Positions 1-6,434 are shown, counted from the first letter of the stretch. The stretch is DNA of 6,985 nucleotides from CAYUNN01 sp964607015 (GCA_964607015.1 CAZSHN010000019.1:1-6985); one strand, 5' to 3'. Notes: generated from the sequence alone by a model not told the origin. Numbers and translations are program-made.

Positions 1-1
1 T

Positions 2-1774
2 CTTCCTGAAGACTGGTACTTTACCACTAGCCTTGCCCCTGAACTCCTTTTACCTCCAGACCCAGACTGGAACAATAGTAGCTCTCAGGCTAACGTTTCA
101 ATCTCAGCCAACAATCCAGTTATTATTGATTGGTGCGACCCTCCTGATAATAAAGATTATTTAGGATCAAGGAAAAACGACGACTATCTGTATAACGAAG
201 GAAGAGGAAAGTTTATTAATAAATATAGATTGAAACTACATATCGTTGATTCTTCGGGAAACATAGTTTGTCAACCTGCTGGAATGGTGGATGATGGCAA
301 TTGTGGCTACAAAGACATAGTAGAAGGAAGCAGTTACCCTGGAGACAAACTTCTATCTGAGTTTGAAGACGAAAACGGCTCTTTCTTTATAGAGAACACA
401 GAATACAGATGGAAAGTAGCTACTTGTTATATGGACCCAGACGATGGCTCAAAAATGTGCAGTGATTATAGTCAAGAATGGGGATTTGACACTGGAAGCC
501 TTACTTATGAATTTCGTCTTATATCTCCTGGAGACGATAACGTTAACCAAGTAGAAGTTCCAACGCTGCTCAATTGGAATGAACCAGTAGGAATTAATTC
601 TTTCAGATTTCAAGTATTTCAAGTAGGACAAGGAGGAGCTCCAATTATTACAGGAACTACCTCTAACCCACATGCGAAAATACCTTTCCCTGATATAAGC
701 TTAGACACAGTTTATTCTTGGAAAGTACAGCCCTGTACAAGCTACGACGCAGACCCATCAGGATGCAAAGATTGGATCTACTCTCCTTTATGGCAATTTA
801 AAACTACAGGCGCGCCCCCAACAATAACTTCGCCTGCTGGTGGAGCAATAGATGTAGTTTTGCCAGTAAAGCTTGAATGGGAACGTGTTTCAGGATCTAA
901 ATCTTATCGATATACTATAAAAAACGTGGGAACTACAGTGAAAGAAGAGCTTGTTCCAAAAGATCAAACATGGGCATTAATAGGATTTCCTGATCTCAAG
1001 ATGAATAATTTATATACTTGGCAAGTTCAGACATGTGCAGACGAAGATGGAAATGTTTGTGGAGCATGGAGTACTCCAAAGACATTCCGAACCTTTCAAA
1101 TGGGAGCTCCTAACCTTCAGTCCCCTGCTAATGGATCCGCAGTTCAGCAAGCAACCGAAATAATATTTGAATGGGACTCATTAAGAGGAGCTCAAGCTTA
1201 TGAATATGAAATAACTTATCCTCCAACTGGATCTACAACAGTTCATAAAATAATAACATCTAATTCTGCAAGGCATATTAGTGTAGATTTTCCAGAAACA
1301 GGAGTTTATAACTGGAAGGTAAGAGGATGTTTAGACACAAGCTGCGATGAATCAAACGGAGGAACAGGTCCATGGAGCCCAACATGGAGCGTGGACATAG
1401 ACTTGGTTGCCGACGCTTCAAAGCAAGGAGGATTAGTCCCTTGTGGAAGAACTTATGACGATCCAAACACTCCTTGGAATGAAAGGGAAAGATGTCAGAT
1501 TCATCATTTCTTCCTTTTAATTAGAAACGTCCTTGACTTCGTCTTGTGGAAAGTAGCAACAGTAATGTTAGTTGTTGCTTTGATAGCCTTAGCAGCAATA
1601 TTATACCTTTCTGCTGGTGACGAAAGAACGATTAATAAAGTTAAGTCGCTTATAAGATCGGTGATTATTGGTTACTTAATAATTATGTTCGCTTGGTTAA
1701 TTATTAACTTTATCTTATCTCTAGCTGGATTTAACTTCCAATTCTTTGGAAATTGGTGGGAATTAAAGTTTTAA
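2..1774 (+). CDS. Fn3-repeat surface protein with C-terminal T4SS pilin-like module (5' end outside window)
   Basis: The frame is open from base 2, so the gene starts left of the window; 590 residues are visible. An internal TTG at 230 is not a credible start because it falls inside the first Fn3 unit. Residues 1-10 look like the end of an earlier unit (WYFTTS). Four complete Fn3-like units follow at about 12-166, 167-270, 271-368 and 369-469, each with a core LxW strand and a YxW[KQ]Vxx C strand followed by a second Cys. From about residue 476 comes GGLVPCGR, a Cys pair (481 and 498) and two hydrophobic helices (about 510-537 and 550-576) joined by a basic loop (GDERTINKVKSLIR). This matches the VirB2/TrbC-like pilin family seen in Patescibacteria. 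Positive-inside reasoning puts the Fn3 array outside the cell. Likely role: an adhesive or structural surface subunit of a T4SS-like machine. Module identity is fairly sure; the function is inferred. The gene ends with tandem TAA TAA. Confidence 0.85.
   Translation, partial: LPEDWYFTTSLAPELLLPPDPDWNNSSSQANVSISANNPVIIDWCDPPDNKDYLGSRKNDDYLYNEGRGKFINKYRLKLHIVDSSGNIVCQPAGMVDDGNCGYKDIVEGSSYPGDKLLSEFEDENGSFFIENTEYRWKVATCYMDPDDGSKMCSDYSQEWGFDTGSLTYEFRLISPGDDNVNQVEVPTLLNWNEPVGINSFRFQVFQVGQGGAPIITGTTSNPHAKIPFPDISLDTVYSWKVQPCTSYDADPSGCKDWIYSPLWQFKTTGAPPTITSPAGGAIDVVLPVKLEWERVSGSKSYRYTIKNVGTTVKEELVPKDQTWALIGFPDLKMNNLYTWQVQTCADEDGNVCGAWSTPKTFRTFQMGAPNLQSPANGSAVQQATEIIFEWDSLRGAQAYEYEITYPPTGSTTVHKIITSNSARHISVDFPETGVYNWKVRGCLDTSCDESNGGTGPWSPTWSVDIDLVADASKQGGLVPCGRTYDDPNTPWNERERCQIHHFFLLIRNVLDFVLWKVATVMLVVALIALAAILYLSAGDERTINKVKSLIRSVIIGYLIIMFAWLIINFILSLAGFNFQFFGNWWELKF
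35..1408 (+). repeat. Four tandem Fn3-like domain repeats (protein level)
   Basis: These are four diverged repeats of about 98-155 residues, readable only at protein level. The core Trp of the LxW strand falls at residues 44, 192, 293 and 391 of the visible protein, and the Trp of the YxWxV strand at 137, 240, 340 and 438. The latter gives a period of 103, 100 and 98 residues. Each YxWxV strand is followed by a Cys pair (142/153, 245/255, 345/353, 443/448) and a Trp-containing closing strand, typically WxFxT. The first unit is about 50 residues longer between its two Trp landmarks, through an insert rich in Asp, Gly and Asn that has two more Cys. The array probably continues left of the window. 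Confidence 0.75.
1427..1744 (+). other. VirB2/TrbC-like pilin domain at the C-terminus of the Fn3 protein
   Basis: This module begins with GGLVPCGR and a second Cys about 17 residues later, followed by a hydrophobic helix, an SAGDER turn, a basic stretch (KVKSLIRS), and a second helix with the AWLIINFIL pattern. The layout of external N-terminus, hairpin of two helices and cytoplasmic basic loop is that of conjugative pilins and of the T4SS pilin family common in Patescibacteria. The equivalent module in the gene at 2488 aligns by eye across the loop and second helix (YLxxxGD then IxSxxIG). The assignment rests on pattern recognition, not a profile search. Confidence 0.75.
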
Positions 1775-1789
1775 TAAGAATAAGCTAAA

Positions 1790-2443
1790 ATGAAAAAAAC
1801 TTTAATATTCTTTATTGTTTTCTTTGTTGTTATAATCTCTCTTTTCTTTCTTGTAGGATCACGTTTCCAAAAAGGAATTCTAGAAGACATAGAATCACTC
1901 CCCGGTTTAGAGAATTTAAACTATTCAAATAATTACAATAACGAAGAAGGCAAAGAAAAAAAATTCGTAAGCTCTGATAACGAATTAACGCTTGAATATT
2001 CTTCAAATTGGCAAGAAATAACCAACGAAGAAGTTCTCGACAAACTTTCCTTAAAAGACAAAGAACAAGGATATTATTTTGAAGTAATCTTTCTTGCCCA
2101 GAACCCTCAAGAAAATCAAACATTGGCAGTAAACAGAAGTTTGTTGGAAACAGAAAATCCTGAAAAAATAATAGACATAATGACAGAATTGAATAACAAG
2201 AACGGGATGACCATGGAAATAATAGAAAAAGAAGAAAAAGACGGACAAATAGTTTTTGAAGCAGAATACGAAGACAAAAACAACAACACCTTTTATTCTC
2301 TTGAAAAAGTTTTGTTTAAAGAAGAAAAAGATAAAACAAAAATATTTATTATTGCTTTTATTGTCCCTGAAGAAGAATGGGAAGACTCAAAAGAAAAAGC
2401 TAACGACATTATAAATTCAGCCAAGCTTATCAACAATAATTAA
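1790..2443 (+). CDS. Membrane-anchored acidic protein, PsbP/DcrB-like fold suspected
   Basis: The product has 217 residues. Residues 4-22 form one strong hydrophobic segment after MKK, with no lipobox Cys and no clear AxA cleavage site, so it is probably an N-terminal anchor with the rest outside the membrane. After a short Asn/Glu-rich linker (about 41-58), residues 59 to the end alternate beta strands and acidic/Lys-rich loops. The start of this domain (FVSSDNELTLEYSSNWQEI) and its end (a DIINSAKLI helix) match the usual outline of small PsbP/DcrB-like domains, F-x-S...L-x-Y-x-x-x-W at the front and a final helix I-x-x-S-x-K. No catalytic motif is visible. The ATG lies 15 bases after the preceding stop, without a Shine-Dalgarno sequence, so it is likely cotranscribed with the upstream gene. 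An accessory or assembly protein for the neighbouring pilin-like proteins is a guess from position only. Confidence 0.8.
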   Translation: MKKTLIFFIVFFVVIISLFFLVGSRFQKGILEDIESLPGLENLNYSNNYNNEEGKEKKFVSSDNELTLEYSSNWQEITNEEVLDKLSLKDKEQGYYFEVIFLAQNPQENQTLAVNRSLLETENPEKIIDIMTELNNKNGMTMEIIEKEEKDGQIVFEAEYEDKNNNTFYSLEKVLFKEEKDKTKIFIIAFIVPEEEWEDSKEKANDIINSAKLINNN

Positions 2444-2455
2444 ATGTGATATAAT
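2427..2455 (+). promoter_or_regulatory. Sigma70-type extended -10 promoter before the second pilin gene
   Basis: TATAAT lies at 2450-2455, preceded by TG at 2447-2448 with one base between (TGATATAAT), which is the extended -10 form. Exactly 17 bases upstream is TTATCA at 2427-2432, four of six matches to TTGACA. Transcription would start near 2462, about 26 bases before the ATG at 2488. The -35 lies inside the 3' end of the preceding gene, so this would be an internal promoter. In an AT-rich genome TATAAT alone is weak evidence; the correct spacing plus TGn is what raises it. Confidence 0.6.
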
Positions 2456-2487
2456 ATTAAAAGTCTAAAAATCAAATTTATAATAAA

Positions 2488-3612
2488 ATGACAAAGAGAA
2501 AAATATCTTTATTGATAACTTTCTTAATAGTTATTGCTAGCTTATTCACAGCTTGCGAAGCAATGGGATTAGAAACTAATTGGCCTGTAGCTCCGGGAGG
2601 ATTAGAACTTAAAGACGATAGCACTCTTCTTGAATTTGTAGACTATTGTTACCGCTGGGGAATTCTTTTTGGAGGATTAGCAGCATTCGTTGCTCTTATT
2701 GTTGGTGGTTTTAAATATTTAACTTCTGTAGGAGATCCAAATAAAATGAGAGATGCTCGAGAATGGATCACTTCCGCCTTGATTGGTCTTGCCATAATAA
2801 TATTTAGTTTTGTTATACTAAACACCCTTAATCCTGACCTAACTACACTAACCGTTCCCACAACAAATGTTGGAAATCTAGAGGTAGGAAATTGGAGCCC
2901 TCCCGATTTAAATAAACCTTGTGAAGCAGTAATAACTTACAGTGAACCCGATTATAAAGGAGATGTAGTTATTTTTTATAATCCTGATTTTCCAGCTCCT
3001 CCAGCACCTCCTCCCCCCAGTCAATTGTGGCCAATGGAAGAAATAGGAAGCACGGGAATTGGAGGATGTCTTAATAATAGTTCTGGTTGGTGGATTTTTA
3101 GCTCTCAAATACTTGAGATTAAATCTGTAAAAATAAAGGGAGCATGCCAGCTTAATCTATACGAAGAAAGTAATTGCGAAGGGAAAAACTTTTATGCCGT
3201 TTCAGATAGTACAAATAAGCTCGAATGGCTTAATTTAGACCATATTTATTCAATAAAAGCAGTCGACATTTCTGTTCCAACACCGCCAGAGGTTGAAAAT
3301 ATAGGATGGTCTAACCTACAGCCAACACCAAGCACTGACCCTCAAACTTATCAAATCGATCTTACCGGAAAAGTAACAGACCTAGGCAACGACGACAAGG
3401 TTACTGTTCGTTTCGATTACGGAGATACTAAATATCTTGGAATGTCTTATCCTGAAAGAACTGAAAACCAGATAGAAATTTTTAACGAAGGTGAAAATTT
3501 TACTTACACTATAAAGGGCTTAGCTTCTTCTACTACCTATTTTTGGAGAGCAGTAGCAAATAACAAGGGTGGAACTACCTGGGCCCCAACTTCTACCTTT
3601 ACCACTCCTTAA
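2488..3612 (+). CDS. T4SS pilin-like protein with beta/gamma-crystallin-like and Fn3-like extracellular domains
   Basis: The product has 374 residues. The N-terminus (MTKRK plus a hydrophobic stretch to about 22) is a signal peptide. It is followed by FTAC, a possible but non-ideal lipobox with Cys23; cleavage after CEA is the alternative. Two helices at about 56-78 and 94-113 flank a basic loop (SVGDPNKMRDAREW), the VirB2/TrbC-like pilin plan, which places both ends outside. Residues about 140-272 carry two motifs resembling beta/gamma-crystallin Greek keys (YSEPDYKG and LYEESNCEG), a closing IYSIKAV strand, four Cys (145, 184, 210, 220) and a proline-rich insert at 159-167. Residues about 276-374 are one Fn3-like domain with YFWRAVA and a final TSTFTTP strand. 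The gene has its own likely promoter and lies 10 bases upstream of the TrbL-like gene. It is probably a pilin-type subunit displaying binding domains. The pilin part is fairly sure, the crystallin-like part less so. Confidence 0.85.
   Translation: MTKRKISLLITFLIVIASLFTACEAMGLETNWPVAPGGLELKDDSTLLEFVDYCYRWGILFGGLAAFVALIVGGFKYLTSVGDPNKMRDAREWITSALIGLAIIIFSFVILNTLNPDLTTLTVPTTNVGNLEVGNWSPPDLNKPCEAVITYSEPDYKGDVVIFYNPDFPAPPAPPPPSQLWPMEEIGSTGIGGCLNNSSGWWIFSSQILEIKSVKIKGACQLNLYEESNCEGKNFYAVSDSTNKLEWLNLDHIYSIKAVDISVPTPPEVENIGWSNLQPTPSTDPQTYQIDLTGKVTDLGNDDKVTVRFDYGDTKYLGMSYPERTENQIEIFNEGENFTYTIKGLASSTTYFWRAVANNKGGTTWAPTSTFTTP
2905..3303 (+). other. Beta/gamma-crystallin-like domain with proline-rich insert
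   Basis: The encoded residues (about 140-272 of the protein starting at 2488) contain two stretches with the Y-x-x-x-[DN]-x-x-G spacing of beta/gamma-crystallin motifs (TYSEPDYKG and LYEESNCEG). Each is followed by an aromatic strand, VIFY or NFYA. The domain ends in HIYSIKAVDI, close to the usual terminal SSIKV-type strand. A loop with PAPPAPPPP interrupts the first motif. Members of this superfamily often bind Ca2+ or extracellular ligands; the calcium-site residues (N/D-N/D-x-x-S/T-S) are not clearly present here. Confidence 0.45.
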
Positions 3613-3622
3613 AAAACAGAGA

Positions 3623-5911
3623 ATGATTTTCAACGCAAAAAATAAAATAATAATTTTTCTTCTTTTGTTAATTTCTGGGTTATTTCTTATAGCCCAGCCT
3701 GCCGATGCTTTTATTTTTGACTGGGCAATGGCAGCCCTAGAAGGATTAGATGTGGTTGATATAGCAATCTTATCTCTTATTCTTAGACTTATCGTTTGGG
3801 CTTTTCTTTCTTCGGCATTTGCTCTGCTCGGAGCTAACTTACTAGAATGGGCGATCGATCTCCCTCTTCACCTTTCTAATCCAGCTGTTTTAGGAGGATG
3901 GAATTTTGTTCTAGGATTTGTCAATTTAGGCTTTGTTCTGGCTCTAATTTTTATAGCATTAGCCTATATCATGAGGCTTCCTAGGTACGAACTTAAGAAA
4001 ACATTACCAAGATTAATACTGGTAATTCTTTTGGTTAATTTCAGCATGCTTATCATTGGAATGTTTGCCGATATTGCCCAATTTTTTATGAACACTCTAC
4101 TTTCCTCTTTTGGAAAAAGTTTTGTAGAGCTTGCCACCATGCCTCTTAGACAAAATTTAGGAATACTTACAAATGTATTCATGACAACTCTGCTTCAGTA
4201 TATCGCTGCTGCGGCCTCAGTGTTTCTAGCTCCAGTTGTAGCTATTTATTTAATTATGCAAATAACTCAAGGAAGTCTGTTAGGAGATATTTTTTCAATA
4301 ATCACCATGACTATTATGAATTTGCTCATGGGCGGAATCTTCCTTGTTTATGCTGTCTTATTCATAATAAGAATTGCCGCATTATGGATCTTGGCAATAT
4401 TTTCTCCTTTAGCTTTCTTTTGCATAATCTTTGACCAAACAAAAAAATATTTTGATAAGTGGTTCAAAATGGTAGTAGGATGGGCGTTCCTCGGGGTAGT
4501 TGCTTTGTTCCTCTTGGGAATTATAATATCTCTTTTCTCTACCGCTTTTCTTAGTAGACCAGGAAATATAAATCTGTCAGGCGGAACTAGTGCTATTCCA
4601 TCTTTTAGCCTTCCTCCTTCTTTGTACAATTATCTTTTCTTGATCATTTTCCTAGCAGTTGCCTTTCATATCTCTATAACATACGTTCCTACAGGTGCTG
4701 ACGCAGCAATAGGATACATTAAAAAAGGATTTGCTTCTATGGGAGGGGTAGCAGGAGTAATAAATAAGGGAAAAAGAATGGGAACTGAGGTTACCAGAAG
4801 AGCCGTTCCTCAAAAATACAGACAAAAGGTAATCAGAAAAGCAAGAAAAATGAGTGCTGCAAGCACTCCAACGGAAACTTCTGTTAAACAGGCAATAGAG
4901 GAAAAGGGCAAAATCAGAGGTCGTGTCAGTGGGTATGCTTCTGCTTCCTTTAAACGAAAAGCGGGAACAGCGATCCTGTCTTTAACTTCAGAAGCCTCAA
5001 AAAAGGCCACAAAAGAAACCGAGAAAAAACTTGAAGGAAAAACTGTTGAAGAAAAGATGAAATTTTATGAAGACAGTAAGCTGGACAAAGCAAAACGATT
5101 AGCTGCCGTAAACAGCATGATTGAGGAAGGTCAGATTGATGATGCCCTCGACGAAGAAAGGTTCGGCAAGGGCAACACCCTTAAGGATAAAATGAAGTTA
5201 AGTCTTCCGATTAAAAAAGGCTCAGAAGGATGGGAAAGAGTCAAAAAAGGAGAACCAAAAACTAGCGCAATAGAAGACATTTACACCGAAGCAATTAATC
5301 AAGGAGACTCTAAAGCAAGACAAGAAATAGAATTTAAACTAGGGAATGTTATTGGAGCAGAAAGAATTAAAGAGATTCGTCAGAGAGAAGGAGATTATTC
5401 TAAAAAAGAAGAGGAAAGAGACAAGGAAAAGGGTTGGGATACCTACATTAAAAAAATTGCAGGAGAGGCAGCAGAAAAAAATAAAGTGGATAGATTGTCA
5501 AAAGACTGGTTTAAAAAAGAGGAGTTTATGGACGCCGTACATTCTTTCTGGGACGGAAGATCAATGTCTAAAGCTGCGGAAACTTTTTCAAAAAAGTTTG
5601 TTGATCGCTTTAACGAAACACGAAAACCAGCAGGATTTTATTTTGCTTATGACGAAGACACAAGAAAAATTAGAAACACTTCCGCTCCAAAGTGGGCTTC
5701 AAGCACAGGGGCTGCCACTCTTGGGGTAATGCCGATACCAGGAGTTGAAACAAAAGAAGATTATAATGAAAAATTCAAAGAAGGAGTTAAAAACGCTCAA
5801 GAACAGAAAGAATGGGGCCCCAATTATAGAGACAGCCAAAAAAGCGCCTGGTCAGATCTTCGAAAAGAAAGAGAAAAGGAGGAAAGAGAAAACAAAGAAA
5901 AGAAAAGTTAA
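3623..5911 (+). CDS. VirB6/TrbL-like inner-membrane channel protein with long charged C-terminal tail
   Basis: The product has 762 residues from the ATG at 3623. This start is 10 bases after the previous stop and gives a textbook signal peptide: MIFNAKNK, a Leu/Ile-rich core, and AxA cleavage after ADA at 27-29. A GTG at 3569 would add 18 residues overlapping the previous gene and bury the signal, so it is rejected. About eight hydrophobic segments follow (about 44-70, 92-116, 128-152, 186-212, 221-248, 250-271, 282-306, 334-353). The stretch ALWILAIFSPLAF, then DQTKKYFDKWFK and another helix, is the signature region of VirB6/TrbL homologues in Patescibacteria. Residues about 357-762 are a Lys/Glu-rich, mostly helical tail; positive-inside reasoning makes it cytoplasmic, which requires one early hydrophobic segment not to cross fully. 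Role: polytopic core of a T4SS-like channel. The family is fairly sure, the substrate unknown. Confidence 0.85.
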   Translation: MIFNAKNKIIIFLLLLISGLFLIAQPADAFIFDWAMAALEGLDVVDIAILSLILRLIVWAFLSSAFALLGANLLEWAIDLPLHLSNPAVLGGWNFVLGFVNLGFVLALIFIALAYIMRLPRYELKKTLPRLILVILLVNFSMLIIGMFADIAQFFMNTLLSSFGKSFVELATMPLRQNLGILTNVFMTTLLQYIAAAASVFLAPVVAIYLIMQITQGSLLGDIFSIITMTIMNLLMGGIFLVYAVLFIIRIAALWILAIFSPLAFFCIIFDQTKKYFDKWFKMVVGWAFLGVVALFLLGIIISLFSTAFLSRPGNINLSGGTSAIPSFSLPPSLYNYLFLIIFLAVAFHISITYVPTGADAAIGYIKKGFASMGGVAGVINKGKRMGTEVTRRAVPQKYRQKVIRKARKMSAASTPTETSVKQAIEEKGKIRGRVSGYASASFKRKAGTAILSLTSEASKKATKETEKKLEGKTVEEKMKFYEDSKLDKAKRLAAVNSMIEEGQIDDALDEERFGKGNTLKDKMKLSLPIKKGSEGWERVKKGEPKTSAIEDIYTEAINQGDSKARQEIEFKLGNVIGAERIKEIRQREGDYSKKEEERDKEKGWDTYIKKIAGEAAEKNKVDRLSKDWFKKEEFMDAVHSFWDGRSMSKAAETFSKKFVDRFNETRKPAGFYFAYDEDTRKIRNTSAPKWASSTGAATLGVMPIPGVETKEDYNEKFKEGVKNAQEQKEWGPNYRDSQKSAWSDLRKEREKEERENKEKKS

Positions 5912-5948
5912 ATTTTTCTTTTATAAATAAATCAATTGTAAAAATTAT

Positions 5949-6383
5949 ATGGCAGAAGAAAAACCTCTAATAGATCAGCTTTGGAAATTATACAAAAATA
6001 TTCCTAAAGATCTTCAGAAAGCTATTTTTTCAGTTGAAACTGCTGACAGCGTCTTTGATATTTGCGAGAAAAATAATATCAATGAGATTCATGAAATGGC
6101 TAAAATAGTCGGAGATTCTCTTATAGGAATTCTTCCTCCAAAAGAAATAGAAGAAAGTCTAAAAAAAAGATTAGGTCTCTCTTCGGAAAAAGCAACGAAG
6201 GTTAGCCGAGAAATAGATCGCTTTATTTTGTACCCATTAAGGGATAGTTTGACTGAGCTATATGGAGAAGAGCTGGAAATAATTGAAACAGAAACAAAGG
6301 AAGAAAAACCGAAAAATAAAAATCAAAAGAAAGATAAAAAAATAAAGCCGAGCAAAGACTCTTATAGAGAACCCACAGAATAA
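5949..6383 (+). CDS. Small soluble conserved hypothetical protein of T4SS-like locus
   Basis: The product has 144 residues, with no signal peptide or membrane segment, so it is cytoplasmic. Residues about 1-112 are predicted helical, with the pattern PKDLQKAIFSVETADSVFDI, then IGILPPKEIEESLKKRLGLS, then REIDRFILYPLRDSL. I recall similar short proteins (P-x-D-[IL]-x-x-A-I-F-S-x-x-T-A-x-x-I...G-[LI]-x-P-x-x-[FI]) in many Patescibacteria genomes, annotated only as hypothetical; this is memory, not a search. Residues about 114-144 are a Lys/Glu-rich, probably disordered basic tail. The ATG follows a 37-base AT-rich gap after the TrbL-like gene, with no Shine-Dalgarno sequence. The gene is last in the plus-strand run and ends about 20 bases before a strong terminator. 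Function unknown. Confidence 0.8.
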   Translation: MAEEKPLIDQLWKLYKNIPKDLQKAIFSVETADSVFDICEKNNINEIHEMAKIVGDSLIGILPPKEIEESLKKRLGLSSEKATKVSREIDRFILYPLRDSLTELYGEELEIIETETKEEKPKNKNQKKDKKIKPSKDSYREPTE

Positions 6384-6401
6384 AACAATTTTAGCTGTTA
6401 A

Positions 6402-6434
6402 ATAAAAAAAATGGAGACATTGAGTCTCCTTTTT
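6402..6434. terminator. Bidirectional intrinsic terminator between convergent genes
   Basis: GGAGAC at 6413-6418 pairs perfectly with GTCTCC at 6424-6429 around the five-base loop ATTGA. On the plus strand it is followed by five T (6430-6434). On the minus strand the A-run at 6404-6411 becomes the T-tract. It lies directly between the stop of the plus gene (6383) and the stop of the minus gene (6433-6435), whose last bases share the T-tract. It can therefore end transcription from both sides. Confidence 0.8.

Noticed and set aside
230..232. TTG as the start of the first gene
   Set aside because: The frame is open back to base 2, and the upstream 76 residues contain the end of one Fn3-like unit and the first strand of the next (IIDW), so the true start lies outside the window.
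809..816. GC-only palindrome GGCGCGCC in an AT-rich gene
   Set aside because: It encodes the ordinary linker TGAPP between two Fn3 units, occurs once, and no second copy or flanking structure supports a function.
3569..3622. GTG start adding 18 residues to the TrbL-like protein
   Set aside because: It overlaps the Fn3 coding end of the previous gene in another frame, and the added residues would precede a complete signal peptide that begins at the ATG at 3623.
5814..5821. GGGGCCCC palindrome near the end of the TrbL-like gene
   Set aside because: It is a single copy, its flanks are not symmetric, and it is explained by the codons for Trp-Gly-Pro.
5898..5922. Perfect 9-base inverted repeat (AAAAGAAAA / TTTTCTTTT) at the end of the TrbL-like gene
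   Set aside because: It has only one G-C pair, overlaps the stop codon and would be very weak as a hairpin; likely a by-product of A-rich Lys/Glu codons and the T-rich gap.
5922..5927. TATAAA as a promoter for the small gene at 5949
   Set aside because: No -35-like hexamer lies at the right distance, and such strings are expected by chance in this AT-rich gap.
5346..5930. Two Lys-rich open frames on the plus strand inside and past the TrbL-like tail
   Set aside because: They are alternate-frame readings of the A/G-rich coding sequence; composition is low-complexity and the main frame has a coherent protein.
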